Of a stretch of DNA of 64,000 bases, positions 52,832 through 62,868 are shown one piece after another. The stretch covers positions 868,001-932,000 of the forward strand of contig NZ_WOFE01000001.1 in the NCBI RefSeq assembly GCF_016881405.1, written 5' to 3'. The DNA comes from Deefgea chitinilytica (GTDB lineage Bacteria > Pseudomonadota > Gammaproteobacteria > Burkholderiales > Chitinibacteraceae). A program made the translations under genes and the position numbers. Position 1 is the first letter of the stretch. Each line of letters opens with the position of its first letter. Under the pieces are notes generated by a model that searched no databases, had not been told where the DNA came from, and worked only from the letters and a program-made list of their open reading frames with translations.

Positions 52832-55009
52832 CTAGCTTAAATTACTGCGCAGTTCATTGAGCGCCCGATCCGTTAAACTTCCTTCCAATGCCAAGCGTCG
52901 AATCCGCCCTGATGTTAATGCCTCAATCAGTTCTTGTTTGAGGAATGCTTTGCCATTCCCGCCAAGACGATTTGTAAACAAATAACGTGTCTGTTGCGGA
53001 CTAATCCAAGACAAGCGCAAACGCAGCACATCATCTTGCTCACTAATCCACTCTACCCACTCACCGCGGATTGGCAATGAATGATGCGGATGCGAGGGGC
53101 TTGCCTCAGTAACAAAAACTAAATTCTCATCTGGCTCACTTTGCGTGGGCTCAATGACAGGCTCGGAATGAATTGGTGTGACCAAAGGCGCTGGCGCTTT
53201 AGTTTCAGCGCTACTACGCAAACCATTTCGAATGGCCGCAGCATGGCAATGCACTAATTGAGCAAAGAAGGATTTTGACTCTTCGGCAGTCATCCCCTCT
53301 GCACGAGCGGCGTCTTCTAATGTTTTAAGCATTTCTGGCAGCAAATTCACCAGCTCGAAGCGTTCTTCCGCACCTTGTTTAGCTTGCACGCTCCAGATTA
53401 AATCGTCCATCGCCTTGAGCTTGTGTACAAACTCAGCGCCAGACTCACCTTGCGCCCCAAAGCATTTGGCCAAAACCTTGGGCCAGTATTGGGCAATAAA
53501 TGAACGCACGAGATCTGGCACATCTTCGCGCGCCAAGCGTTCACTCACAAGCTCTTGGGCTGTAATCAAACCTAGCTCAGCAATTTCGTGCTGAACCAGC
53601 TCTTGTGCCTCTTGTTGCGCCGCGACCTCAGCCTGCTGCGCTTCATGCGCCAGAAAGTCCTCTAATTCTGCGAGGGCTTGTTGAAACACCACAACATCGT
53701 CGACAAACTGACTGCAAACTGCAGCAACAATAGTTGCTAACTTATCGTAGCGATATTCACCTTGCTCCATTTCCGGGGCGTCAAGCGAGGCCTCAGCCAA
53801 GCGATCAAGCAACAATCGAGCACAGTGATGCTTATTTGCAAAAAAACCGGCATCAAGCATCGCAACTTTTAATACCGGAATTTGCAAACGTCCAATCAGA
53901 CCTTTGACCGAATCAGACAAACGCATATCGTCAAAGATATGCTCAAACAACATCGCAATGAGCTCTAAAGTCATTGCATCCATCGGTGGTAAGTTTTTTG
54001 CCCAGCCTGAGCTACGCAGCATACCTAGCATATTGTGCTGAAAAATAGCCGCGCCATTCTCATCACTCAAGCCTTCCAAACGCGGCGCTTTATGCTGTAA
54101 CACATCCAAAAATGAGAGCCAACCCGGTGTGTGTTCTACCGGCGACGACGAGTAGTTTGTGTTACCTGCTGCCAACGCATCTAAATGTGCGCCCAAAGGC
54201 GGGCTGGTTTCGGCGCGAGTCGCTGTTTGTGATTCAGGTAAATTAGACGAGATTTGAGCCGTTTGGGCGGTCGCCGCAGTAGAAGTTGGCGAATTTTGAT
54301 TACGTTTAATTTGATGTTGCGGTACAACGCGCTGCACATTTTGCGCAATCAAATATTGGTTTACATGCCGATATACGTCGGCGACTTGATTAGCCAACTC
54401 GTTTTCAAACGCTTTTAATGCCACCAGACGCGCATCAAGACCAGTTTCAAGTTGTTTGCATGCTTGTAAAAAAGCCTCACAAATTGATTCTGGCGACATT
54501 GGATTAACAGCACCATCTTCTTGCTCAGGTAACAAGCCCGCAAATCGCTGTTCAAGCTCGGTGAGCTCTTCACCCCCAGTATCTTTAAACGATTTGATAA
54601 TTAAATCGGCGGATAAATTTTCTTCATATTCATCATTCGCTACCAGACTCAATTGATCTGGTTTAGCGCTTACCTTAAAGAAAGAGCCTTCGGATTTTTG
54701 CGTTGTTCCGGTATGAGTAGCCTGCAGACTTTCATTAAACGCGGCAAGAAAGTTCTGACGAAATTGCTCCGCCAAGAACTCACGTTTGTTATGTGTTTCG
54801 ACCCGAGCAGCAAAATAATCATCGCGTAATTTACGATCAAACGTTTTATCGGCCAGCTCGAAATAGGTTTCTTCCAAGCGCGAAAAAAAACCTTCTAAAG
54901 ATTGGCTAAGCATCTTTAGAGCAAGATCTCTGCACGCCATCAGCATAGGATCCATTGCCGCGGCACGCTGCACTTGCTTAGGCGTGGAATGTGGTAGTGG
55001 CTGGCTCAT
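52832..55009 (-). CDS. DUF1631 domain-containing protein
   Basis: A 725-residue, acidic, mostly helical protein of the DUF1631 family found in beta- and gamma-proteobacteria; function not known. Family features: an N-terminal PMLMACRDLALKMLSQSLE, a central helical part with LIAMLFEHIFDDMRLSDSVK and GLIGRLQIPVLKVAMLD, and a C-terminal beta-domain (RGEWVEWISE, RLRLSWISPQQTRYLFTNR) that resembles a PilZ-like barrel. A Ser/Thr/Gln-rich linker lies near 240-290. Divergent from the glutamate dehydrogenase gene. Confidence 0.85.
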   Translation of the reverse strand: MSQPLPHSTPKQVQRAAAMDPMLMACRDLALKMLSQSLEGFFSRLEETYFELADKTFDRKLRDDYFAARVETHNKREFLAEQFRQNFLAAFNESLQATHTGTTQKSEGSFFKVSAKPDQLSLVANDEYEENLSADLIIKSFKDTGGEELTELEQRFAGLLPEQEDGAVNPMSPESICEAFLQACKQLETGLDARLVALKAFENELANQVADVYRHVNQYLIAQNVQRVVPQHQIKRNQNSPTSTAATAQTAQISSNLPESQTATRAETSPPLGAHLDALAAGNTNYSSSPVEHTPGWLSFLDVLQHKAPRLEGLSDENGAAIFQHNMLGMLRSSGWAKNLPPMDAMTLELIAMLFEHIFDDMRLSDSVKGLIGRLQIPVLKVAMLDAGFFANKHHCARLLLDRLAEASLDAPEMEQGEYRYDKLATIVAAVCSQFVDDVVVFQQALAELEDFLAHEAQQAEVAAQQEAQELVQHEIAELGLITAQELVSERLAREDVPDLVRSFIAQYWPKVLAKCFGAQGESGAEFVHKLKAMDDLIWSVQAKQGAEERFELVNLLPEMLKTLEDAARAEGMTAEESKSFFAQLVHCHAAAIRNGLRSSAETKAPAPLVTPIHSEPVIEPTQSEPDENLVFVTEASPSHPHHSLPIRGEWVEWISEQDDVLRLRLSWISPQQTRYLFTNRLGGNGKAFLKQELIEALTSGRIRRLALEGSLTDRALNELRSNLS

Positions 55010-55247
55010 AGCGTGCCCTCTTTCTGAGTACGTTGGCTGATTGATACATATATTAGCATTTAATGATATACAAATATCGCCCGTTGGTCACCCATATCCT
55101 GCCAAACGACGTAACAATATTTTATTTCAACACCTTAATGGCTTCGCGCATGGCTGGATAGTTGAGCAGATAGGTGGTAACCCTTGTTGGATAAGTAGAA
55201 AACACAGACTAAAGTTAGCAAAACATTTACAGATACAGGTGGTTAAA
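55010..55247. promoter_or_regulatory. Divergent promoter region between the DUF1631 and glutamate dehydrogenase genes
   Basis: 238 bp between two divergent genes. An in-frame extension of the dehydrogenase reading frame covers much of it (from 55041) but has no resemblance to the family, so it is treated as leader. A ribosome site AGGTGG (about 55237-55242) precedes the ATG at 55248. Confidence 0.5.
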
Positions 55248-58200
55248 ATGACACAGAACCTGACAATGCAAGCATTGCAAACATGGTCAGAAGGTAATGA
55301 GCCAGCAATGACCACCATGATTCAGCATTTCTATGCCAACGTGCCCGAAGAAGATTTACAAGAAAAGTCGATCGAGGATTTAGCGGCTGCGGTGTTAGCG
55401 CAACGACGAATGGCCAGCAAGCGCAGCAAGCAACAGCGTTTAATTCGTATTTACAACCCCACACTCAGCGAACACGGCTGGCAATCTCCTCACACCGTAA
55501 TTGAAATTGTGCAAGATGACATGCCTTTTTTGGTTGACTCTGTAGGTATTGCTCTAAACAACATGAAATGCAATGTTTACCGTGTAATACACCCCGTACT
55601 GAATATCCAGCGCGATGAAGCCGGCCAACTAGTTAGCTCTACGGGAATTGCATGCAAAGAATCTTGGATGCACTTTGAAATCAATCGAATTAGCGATCCT
55701 AATCAAATTGCACTAATTACCAACGAGATCGATCAAGCGCTTGATAGCATTGCCATCGCAGTCGCTGACTGGCCCAATATGACAGAGCGTGTTTCGAGTG
55801 CCCTTGAGCAATTAAAAGCCAACAAAGCTGAGAAATCCGCTGCGAATACCAAAGAAGTGATTGCATTTTTAGAGTGGCTACTAGCTGGCCACTTTGTTTT
55901 TCTTGGCTTACGCGATTACCAATTTGATGCAAATGCACTCAATATCGTTCCCCATTCCGGCATGGGACTATTACGCGATGCGGGTTTGCCGTCACCATCA
56001 CATGTTTGGGCCAGTTTAAGCCCCGATTTACGCGCAGTAGCGTATGCGCCAACGCGCTTACTAATGCTAACCAAATCAGATCGACGCTCACTGATTCATC
56101 GCTCGGTTTATTTAGACACCGTACTTTTACGCAATATCAGCGCAACAGGCGAGCTACTGGGCGAGCTGCGTATCGTGGGGCTCTATTCCGCCAGTGCTTA
56201 CACCACGCCACCTCGCCAGATTCCGATTTTGCGACAAAAAATTGATCAAGCACTCAGCTACTGCAACGCCGAACTAACAGGCTACCGTGGCAAAGCGTTG
56301 TTGAATGTACTAGACACCTACCCGCGCGATGAACTGATTGAAATTGAAATTCCTGAGTTAGCGCGAATTGCTGACGGTATCGTTAGCCTGCACGAACGGC
56401 AACGGGTACGCGCATTTTTCCGTGATGACATTTACCGGCGCTATGTCTCGGTGATGGTGTTTGTACCGCGCGACAATTACAGCACCGACGTCCGAATGAA
56501 GATTGAAGCCTTATTACTACAGCATTTAGCGGGCAGCTCCTCTGAATTCACGGTTTTTCTGGGCGACAATCCTTTGGCTCGCATTCATTACATTATTCGA
56601 CGCACCGCAACCTACTCAAGCGGCTACGACAGCAAAGTGATCGAGGCTGAAATTGCACAAGTCGCACAACGCTGGCAAGACGATTTAAAACAACAACTCA
56701 TTCAAAGCTGTGGCGAAGAGCGCGGCTCCGCATTACACCAAAAGTATCTGCACGCTTTCCCTGCTGCGTATTGCGCTGATTTTTCTGCTCGAGCAGCGAT
56801 TTATGATATCGAATCATTAGAAACCGCCCTGAGCCAACAAAGTATCGTTGCCACCCTAACGCCAGGTAGCGCACTCGATGCGGGAATTTGGCGCTTAAAA
56901 CTCTATCAACACCACCCTATTGAACTCTCTGACTGCCTGCCCTTGTTGGAAAGTTTAGGGTTGAGAATTGTCGATGAACGCCCTTATATTTTGCAATTGA
57001 ATACAGAATCAGCATGGCTCGTTGATATTGGTGTTCGCCTACCTGCGGGCACATCACTCGAGCACCCCGAGCAACGACAGCGCTTACTCGCCGCATTTGT
57101 TGCGCAAAGCAAAGGACTAGCTGAAAACGACAAACTCAATCAACTGGTGCTATATCACAGCCTCGCTTGGCGTGAAGTCTTTGTCCTTCGGGCTTACGCA
57201 CGATACCTAAAGCAAGTTGCACTTAAATACAGCATTGAAATGATTGCAGACTGCCTGCTCATGCACGGCAGACAAACTCAACTACTAGCGCAAGCGTTTC
57301 AATTGCTTCACCACCCCTCGCAAGCTGAGCCTGCAGTTGCAGAGATCGTGCTCGAAGAGATTACTCAGGCCGCGAAAGCCATGCCCAATATTGATGACGA
57401 GCGGATTTTAACCTCGCTCATGGCGGCGATTCGCGCGACGTTGCGGACTAATTTTTACCAAAGCCAAGGCAGCAAAAACTACCTAGCGCTCAAAATCGCC
57501 TCAGCCGAAATTCCACTGATGCCACAACCGGTGCCGATGTGTGAAATTTTTGTCTATTCACCACAAATGGAAGGCGTTCACTTGCGAGGCGGTAAAGTGG
57601 CTCGCGGCGGTTTACGTTGGTCGGATCGCCGGGAAGACTTCCGCACCGAAGTGTTGGGTCTAGTCAAAGCGCAAATGGTAAAAAACACCGTCATTGTCCC
57701 GGTCGGCTCAAAAGGTGGTTTTGTGGTTAAAAATCCTCCTTTAGACCGAGAAGCTTACCTCGCGAGTGGAATCGCATGCTATCAAATGTTTATTCGTGGC
57801 CTGCTCGATTTAACTGATAATTTCTTAAATGGTCACATCGTTCCTCCTGCCGATGTATTGCGGCGCGATGGCGACGACCCGTATCTGGTCGTCGCAGCCG
57901 ATAAAGGCACGGCTACTTTTTCCGATATCGCCAACGCCATTTCACAAGAATACAATTTCTGGCTCGATGACGCATTTGCCTCAGGCGGCTCGGTGGGTTA
58001 TGACCATAAAAAAATGGGGATTACCGCGCGTGGTGCTTGGATATCAGTGGAGCGCAGCTTTCGAGAAATGGGTCTAAATACCAATACCGACCCCTTTACC
58101 GCTGTCGGGATTGGCGATATGTCTGGCGATGTTTTTGGCAATGGTCTGTTGCGTACTAAAACGATACGCCTATTGGCGGCTTTTGATCATCGGCATATTT

Positions 58201-59945
58201 TTATCGACCCCAATCCGCAAGCAGAAACAGCGTATGCGGAACGGGAGCGACTGTTTCAGTTGCCACGCTCGTCTTGGGCTGATTACAACCCTACTTTAAT
58301 TTCGACTGGCGGCGGGGTATTTGCTCGTAACCTTAAAAAAATCAAACTAAGCGACGAGATGCGCAGGATATTAGAGATTGAAGCGTTTGAACTCGAGCCA
58401 GATCAATTAATTCAAGCCATCTTAAAAGCCCCCGTTGATCTACTGTATAACGGCGGCATCGGCACCTATGTAAAATCCAGTGCTCAAACGCACGCTGAAG
58501 CCAATGACCGTGGCAATGATGCAGTTCGTGTTGATGGCAAAGATTTACGCTGCAAAGTGATTGCTGAAGGGGGGAATCTTGGCTTTACCCAATTAGGTCG
58601 GATCGAATATGCCCTGCACGGTGGGCGCATTCATACGGATGCAATTGATAACTCGGCCGGTGTTGATTGCTCGGATCATGAAGTCAACATCAAAATTCTA
58701 CTCAGCAAAATTGTCAATGACGGTGATTTAACCTTAAAACAGCGCAACGAATTGCTGGCGAGCATGACCGATGAAGTGGGTCTTTTGGTTTTGCGCGACA
58801 ACGAATTACAAACGCAAGCGGTGTCTTTAGAGTTTACTCAATCCTTATCCTTGCTGCCTGTGCATACACGATTGATGCAAACCTTAGAGCAAACTGGCAA
58901 ACTCTCTCGGCGTATCGAATATTTGCCTAGCAACAGTCAGTTGGCTGAACGGCAACACAACCGCATCGGCTTAAGCCGCCCAGAGCTTTCGGTTTTGTTG
59001 GCTTACGCCAAAATCGTCATCAAACAAGACTTGCTCGCCGAAAACTTAGTCGATGATGCCAAGTGGCATTCATTATTACAGCGCTATTTCCCAGTGCGTT
59101 TGGTCGAGAAATTTAGTGCGCAAATTGCCCAACATCCACTGCGCCGTGAAATTGTAGCAACGCAACTGACCAATCATCTGGTGAATCGGTATGGAATTAG
59201 CTGCATTTATCGCTTACAGGAAGAAACCGAGAAATCGTGCAGTGACATCGTTGATGCACTGATTAGCGCAGAATCATTACTCGACAGCGAATCGCTGTTC
59301 CTTGAGATTGAACAGAGCGACATCGCCATAGCAGGGCAAACACAATTGCTACTGACGATTAGGCGACAAACCGAACGTGTAGCGCGCTGGCTATTGCAGC
59401 AAAATTTAGCCACCACTCAACTTGAACACATGCGCACTTGTGCCGCCCTCACCTTGCCCCAACTGCCACAACAATTAAGCACTAGCTCTACGCATGCGGC
59501 ACAAGCACAAGAATGGCAAGCAGCAGGAATTAGCACCGCACTCGCAATGAAAGTCATGGCGGTGCAAGAATCGCAGTCTTTACTCGAACTCTGTCAATTT
59601 AATAATGACTCAGGGCAGCTTGCGGAACACATGCGCATTTATCTTGCGCTGGGCGAGGCGCTTGAATTGAAATGGTTGGCGCACGCCATCGAACAATTAC
59701 CGCGCGACAATCGCTGGCAAACTTTGGCTCGACTAGCGGCACGCGATGATTTACAGCGTCTACACATGGAGCTATTTCGACAAGTCTGGGGACAATATCA
59801 GGCCGAACTCTCTCTTTGGTTGGCGCACAATCAGGCAGCTAGAGCACGCGTGGCCGCAATGTTCGCTGAATTAAGTGCCGCAACGCCTGATTTGGCGATG
59901 ATTTCAGCCGTGTTGCGCGAGCTACGGCAACGGCTAATTCTCTAA
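55248..59945 (+). CDS. NAD-specific glutamate dehydrogenase, large (about 180 kDa) type
   Basis: Deaminates glutamate to 2-oxoglutarate with NAD, a catabolic enzyme. About 1565 residues, the size of the large L_180 GDH class. Features: QDDMPFLVDSVGIALNNM near the N-terminus (ACT-like part), GLYSASAYTTPPRQIPILR, then the catalytic domain with ARGGLRWSDRREDFRTEVLG (near 850), VPVGSKGGFVVK, GGSVGYDHKKMGITARGAW and GIGDMSGDVFGNGLL, and a helical C-terminal part. ATG at 55248 is preferred over an upstream extension. A strong hairpin follows the stop. Confidence 0.94.
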   Translation: MTQNLTMQALQTWSEGNEPAMTTMIQHFYANVPEEDLQEKSIEDLAAAVLAQRRMASKRSKQQRLIRIYNPTLSEHGWQSPHTVIEIVQDDMPFLVDSVGIALNNMKCNVYRVIHPVLNIQRDEAGQLVSSTGIACKESWMHFEINRISDPNQIALITNEIDQALDSIAIAVADWPNMTERVSSALEQLKANKAEKSAANTKEVIAFLEWLLAGHFVFLGLRDYQFDANALNIVPHSGMGLLRDAGLPSPSHVWASLSPDLRAVAYAPTRLLMLTKSDRRSLIHRSVYLDTVLLRNISATGELLGELRIVGLYSASAYTTPPRQIPILRQKIDQALSYCNAELTGYRGKALLNVLDTYPRDELIEIEIPELARIADGIVSLHERQRVRAFFRDDIYRRYVSVMVFVPRDNYSTDVRMKIEALLLQHLAGSSSEFTVFLGDNPLARIHYIIRRTATYSSGYDSKVIEAEIAQVAQRWQDDLKQQLIQSCGEERGSALHQKYLHAFPAAYCADFSARAAIYDIESLETALSQQSIVATLTPGSALDAGIWRLKLYQHHPIELSDCLPLLESLGLRIVDERPYILQLNTESAWLVDIGVRLPAGTSLEHPEQRQRLLAAFVAQSKGLAENDKLNQLVLYHSLAWREVFVLRAYARYLKQVALKYSIEMIADCLLMHGRQTQLLAQAFQLLHHPSQAEPAVAEIVLEEITQAAKAMPNIDDERILTSLMAAIRATLRTNFYQSQGSKNYLALKIASAEIPLMPQPVPMCEIFVYSPQMEGVHLRGGKVARGGLRWSDRREDFRTEVLGLVKAQMVKNTVIVPVGSKGGFVVKNPPLDREAYLASGIACYQMFIRGLLDLTDNFLNGHIVPPADVLRRDGDDPYLVVAADKGTATFSDIANAISQEYNFWLDDAFASGGSVGYDHKKMGITARGAWISVERSFREMGLNTNTDPFTAVGIGDMSGDVFGNGLLRTKTIRLLAAFDHRHIFIDPNPQAETAYAERERLFQLPRSSWADYNPTLISTGGGVFARNLKKIKLSDEMRRILEIEAFELEPDQLIQAILKAPVDLLYNGGIGTYVKSSAQTHAEANDRGNDAVRVDGKDLRCKVIAEGGNLGFTQLGRIEYALHGGRIHTDAIDNSAGVDCSDHEVNIKILLSKIVNDGDLTLKQRNELLASMTDEVGLLVLRDNELQTQAVSLEFTQSLSLLPVHTRLMQTLEQTGKLSRRIEYLPSNSQLAERQHNRIGLSRPELSVLLAYAKIVIKQDLLAENLVDDAKWHSLLQRYFPVRLVEKFSAQIAQHPLRREIVATQLTNHLVNRYGISCIYRLQEETEKSCSDIVDALISAESLLDSESLFLEIEQSDIAIAGQTQLLLTIRRQTERVARWLLQQNLATTQLEHMRTCAALTLPQLPQQLSTSSTHAAQAQEWQAAGISTALAMKVMAVQESQSLLELCQFNNDSGQLAEHMRIYLALGEALELKWLAHAIEQLPRDNRWQTLARLAARDDLQRLHMELFRQVWGQYQAELSLWLAHNQAARARVAAMFAELSAATPDLAMISAVLRELRQRLIL

Positions 59946-59972
59946 AGCGGCTATCAATTGATCGTGCGATTA

Positions 59973-60007
59973 CAAGCTGGCTTAAATTATGCCTAAGCCA
60001 GCTTGTT
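59973..60007 (+). terminator. Hairpin terminator after the glutamate dehydrogenase gene
   Basis: ACAAGCTGGCTTA (59973-59985), 9-nt loop, TAAGCCAGCTTGT (59995-60007), a perfect 13-bp stem, then TAAATTTTAAT. It lies 28 bp after the stop. Confidence 0.8.
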
Positions 60008-60344
60008 AAATTTTAATGACAAGTATATTTGCCAAGGCATTATTTTTGTTAATCCACATCGACATACCCAAATAAATTATTCGCATTTTATTTTTCAACA
60101 ACTACACTAGCTGCAATAAATGAGCAAAGGTCGATTGCAATTTGGCCTTGCTAGCAGATTGGGCAAGTTGCGGTTACCAGTAGGCCGAGAAGTACTTAGC
60201 GCGATGCTAACTCCGACGCCATGGCTTTAAATGACAGCTTAGCTGGGCCAACTTCATTAACAGACGATGTTGCGCTACCGTTGACTAAACTCGCCGTGAA
60301 GCGGGTCTGTACAGCAGAAGCAACATAATGCTAGAGAAATCACC
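60008..60344. other. Intergenic region with a short open frame that may be a gene remnant
   Basis: 337 bp between the dehydrogenase terminator and the M14-like gene. On the minus strand 60330-60196 is open for 44 codons (reads ..VQTRFTASLVNGSATSSVNE.. and ends FKAMASELASR) but has no start codon at its beginning and no family I know. The promoter of the next operon should be in the last 100 bp. Nothing else is recognised. Confidence 0.3.
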
Positions 60345-61358
60345 TTGTATCTTCCAGAAATGGTTGCTTTGCAAAAAATAATTGCGCACGCAGGGGCATT
60401 GATTCGCTGCCAACATCACGGCAATGTTACACACCAAGGACAACATTTTCCGTTATATAGCCTTTGCTTAGGCAGCCAAGCCGCTAGCGCGCCCACCATA
60501 GGCTTTTTTGCCGGCGTGCATGGCCTCGAGCGAATCGGCAGCCAAATTCTGCTCGCTTTTTTGCAAAGCTTGCTGTTTCGCTTAAGCTGGGATCGCACTT
60601 TGCAGTATCAACTGCAAACAATTCGAATTGTATTTATGCCCATCATTAATCCCGTTGGGATGGCATTAAGACGGCGCTCTAACGGCAACCGGATTGATTT
60701 GATGCGCAACGCACCGATTGATGCCGACGGGAAAACCGCTTTCTTGGTAGGTGGACATCGCATTAATCCAGTCTTGCCCTGGTTTCGTGGACAGTTAAAT
60801 GCGGAAATGGAGCTAGAAAACCAAGCATTGTGCACGGTGGTACAAGATTTTATGTTGTGCAGTAGCATTAGCCTTGCGCTGGATTGTCATTCCGGATTTG
60901 GTTTGCGCGACCGTATCTGGTTTCCCTACGCCTACACCCTGCAGCCCATACCTCAATTAGCCGAGTTACACGCCCTCAAGCAATTATTCGATCACAGTCA
61001 TCCGCACCACCCTTACGTCATCGAGCCACAAGCCAAGCATTACCGCACCCATGGTGACGTTTGGGACTACCTGCATCGGCAGCAAACAAGCCAACAGCTC
61101 TTTTTACCACTAACGCTTGAATTGGGCTCTTGGTTGTGGATTAAGAAAAATCCACGCCAATTATTATCGATTCTTGGTTTGTTTCACCCTATGGTGCCGC
61201 ACCGACAACAACGCGTGTTGCGCAGCCATTTGCCATTACTGGAGTTTTTGATTCGCGCCACCCATGATCACGCGAGGTGGCGACCAACACGCCCCATTCA
61301 AAAAATGGAGCAACATCATGCGGCTATTGAACTCTGGTATCGCAAGGACAGACCATGA
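60345..61358 (+). CDS. M14-family zinc carboxypeptidase-like protein
   Basis: 337 residues with the M14/succinylglutamate-desuccinylase zinc pattern: FFAGVHGLERIGSQ (HxxE, near 55), NPVGMALRRRSNGNRIDLMR with Arg/Asn substrate site (near 105-124), LDCHSGFG (third ligand His, near 180) and LTLELGSW (catalytic Glu, near 262). The exact substrate, peptide or amide, is not known. A TTG at 60345 (MYLPEMVAL) is taken because a leading LPE stretch seems family-like; ATG at 60360 is the alternative. It overlaps the following hydrolase gene by 4 bp. Confidence 0.75.
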   Translation: MYLPEMVALQKIIAHAGALIRCQHHGNVTHQGQHFPLYSLCLGSQAASAPTIGFFAGVHGLERIGSQILLAFLQSLLFRLSWDRTLQYQLQTIRIVFMPIINPVGMALRRRSNGNRIDLMRNAPIDADGKTAFLVGGHRINPVLPWFRGQLNAEMELENQALCTVVQDFMLCSSISLALDCHSGFGLRDRIWFPYAYTLQPIPQLAELHALKQLFDHSHPHHPYVIEPQAKHYRTHGDVWDYLHRQQTSQQLFLPLTLELGSWLWIKKNPRQLLSILGLFHPMVPHRQQRVLRSHLPLLEFLIRATHDHARWRPTRPIQKMEQHHAAIELWYRKDRP

Positions 61359-62092
61359 GTAATTGGGTATTACTACGAGGTTTAATGCGAGAAAAACGAC
61401 ACTGGGGAGATTTTGTTGGGCTGTTACAGCTACAATTCCCGCACGATCGTATTTTAACCATTGACGGTTTAGGTAATGGAGAGTGGCACCAGCGAAGAAG
61501 CCCGCACCGAATTATTGACATGGTGACGCACTTACAAACCGAACTCAAACAATGCCAAGCGAATGCGCCTTATCATCTAGTCGCGCTCTCGCTGGGGGCG
61601 ATGGTCGCGATTGAATGGGCTAAGCTCGCGCCGCAGCAAATTGCAAGTGCCACTCTGATCAACACCAGTTTACGCCCGTACAACCCATTTTATCAGCGGC
61701 TAAGGCCACGTAATTACCCGGCCCTCTTTCAACTAATGAATAGTACGCCCGAAGAGCAAGAGCGTCTCATCTTAAAATTCACCAGCAATCAGCCAGCAAA
61801 AGCAACGCTAATGCGCTGGATTGAATATCAGCAACAATACCCAATTAGTCGGGCAAATATTTTGCGGCAACTATGGGCTGCCGCCACGTATCGCGCGCCT
61901 CCAGTCGCCCCACCAATACGATTGCAATTTTTATCGAGCGAGCAGGATCAGCTGGTTAACAATCAATGCAGTCATACCCTCGCCCGCGCATGGCATCAAC
62001 CACATGCAGTCCACCCTAGCGCGGGGCATGATTTAACGCTGGATGCACCTGAATGGGTTATTCAGCAGCTATTTAACTTTATTAATCAATAA
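61355..62092 (+). CDS. Alpha/beta hydrolase
   Basis: 245 residues. The nucleophile elbow is VALSLGAMVAIEWA (Ser near 76), the likely acid is in LSSEQDQLVNNQC (Asp near 196) and the His in HPSAGHDLTLDAPEWV (near 227). The start WVLLRGLMREKRHWGDFVGL (near 3-22) has the family-type oxyanion region LLRGLMRE. Substrate unknown; it is too far from bioC to be called BioH on position alone. Start overlaps the stop of the M14-like gene (ATGA), so the two act or are made together. Confidence 0.8.
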   Translation: MSNWVLLRGLMREKRHWGDFVGLLQLQFPHDRILTIDGLGNGEWHQRRSPHRIIDMVTHLQTELKQCQANAPYHLVALSLGAMVAIEWAKLAPQQIASATLINTSLRPYNPFYQRLRPRNYPALFQLMNSTPEEQERLILKFTSNQPAKATLMRWIEYQQQYPISRANILRQLWAAATYRAPPVAPPIRLQFLSSEQDQLVNNQCSHTLARAWHQPHAVHPSAGHDLTLDAPEWVIQQLFNFINQ

Positions 62093-62100
62093 AAACACTA

Positions 62101-62147
62101 GGTATATAGCTAAGGTCTTTTATTTTAATAAATCAAAACAATATACC
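62101..62147. repeat. Weak GGTATAT/ATATACC inverted repeat after the hydrolase gene
   Basis: GGTATAT (62101-62107) and ATATACC (62141-62147) flank an A+T-rich 33-nt centre. It lies 8 bp after the hydrolase stop, in the same kind of position as the stronger GGTATT/AATACC hairpins. The stem is short, so this may be chance. Confidence 0.3.
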
Positions 62148-62235
62148 CCATAGATTCAATGCGGTTTCACCAAAATACAAAGCACAGCAACGTTCGGCAT
62201 CTAAACGTGCACTGAATTAAACCTCAAGCCAGAGC

Positions 62236-62835
62236 CTACTCCACGAGTTGCCGACACTCAATTCGAGTAATCTGTCCATCTTGCAAACGAAACAACGCGT
62301 CTTGCGGCATATCCTGTTGCCACATTTGTTCGGCAGTTAATCTCGCGTAGATGCCACGCAAAATGCGCCCCAATAAACCGTGCGCCACCACGACCACATA
62401 TTGAGGCAATGCAGGATCATTCAGCCAAGCCTTGAGCCTAGTCGTAACCGCAGCCAAAGGTTCGCAAGCCGGCGCCTGAAAATACCAATCGGCTTGAGTA
62501 GCTAACTCAGGATATTGATCAAACAAAGCCAAAACCTGCTGCTGTTCCCATTCGCCAAATGCCACCTCAATTAAACGATGATCAATTTGCAAATGCTGCT
62601 CCGGCAAGCCCAATTCACTCAATACCAGTTTTGCGGTGTGCTGTGCACGCCCCAACGGACTAGCCAACACATGCCAACGCTGCGGCTCACTCAAGAGTGC
62701 ACTGAGTGTAGCGCCCATCGCACGCGCTTGCGATTTACCCAGCTCGGTCAGCGGCGAATCACAATGCCCTTGCATGCGGCGCTCAAGATTAAATTCCGTT
62801 TGCCCGTGACGTAATAAATAAATGATTCGAGACAT
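62236..62835 (-). CDS. Histidine phosphatase (phosphoglycerate mutase-like) family protein
   Basis: 199 residues. The phosphorylated His is in IYLLRHGQTEFNLERRMQGH split as LLRHGQTEFN (near 7-16), with RMQGHCDSPLTELGKSQA after it. The conserved Arg and Glu regions are LASPLGRAQHTAK and EVAFGEWE, and the second His is in VVVAHGLLGRILRG (near 150). Such proteins are cobalamin-type or broad phosphatases; the real substrate is unknown. It follows a RhlE-like helicase gene on the minus strand after 33 bp. Confidence 0.85.
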   Translation of the reverse strand: MSRIIYLLRHGQTEFNLERRMQGHCDSPLTELGKSQARAMGATLSALLSEPQRWHVLASPLGRAQHTAKLVLSELGLPEQHLQIDHRLIEVAFGEWEQQQVLALFDQYPELATQADWYFQAPACEPLAAVTTRLKAWLNDPALPQYVVVVAHGLLGRILRGIYARLTAEQMWQQDMPQDALFRLQDGQITRIECRQLVE

Positions 62836-62868
62836 TTAATCCATCCTTGCTGCGCCAAGATGCGCCCT

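Noticed and set aside
55041-55247. N-terminal extension of the glutamate dehydrogenase to 55041
   Set aside because: The extra 69 residues do not look like the family, and ATG 55248 has AGGTGG just upstream.
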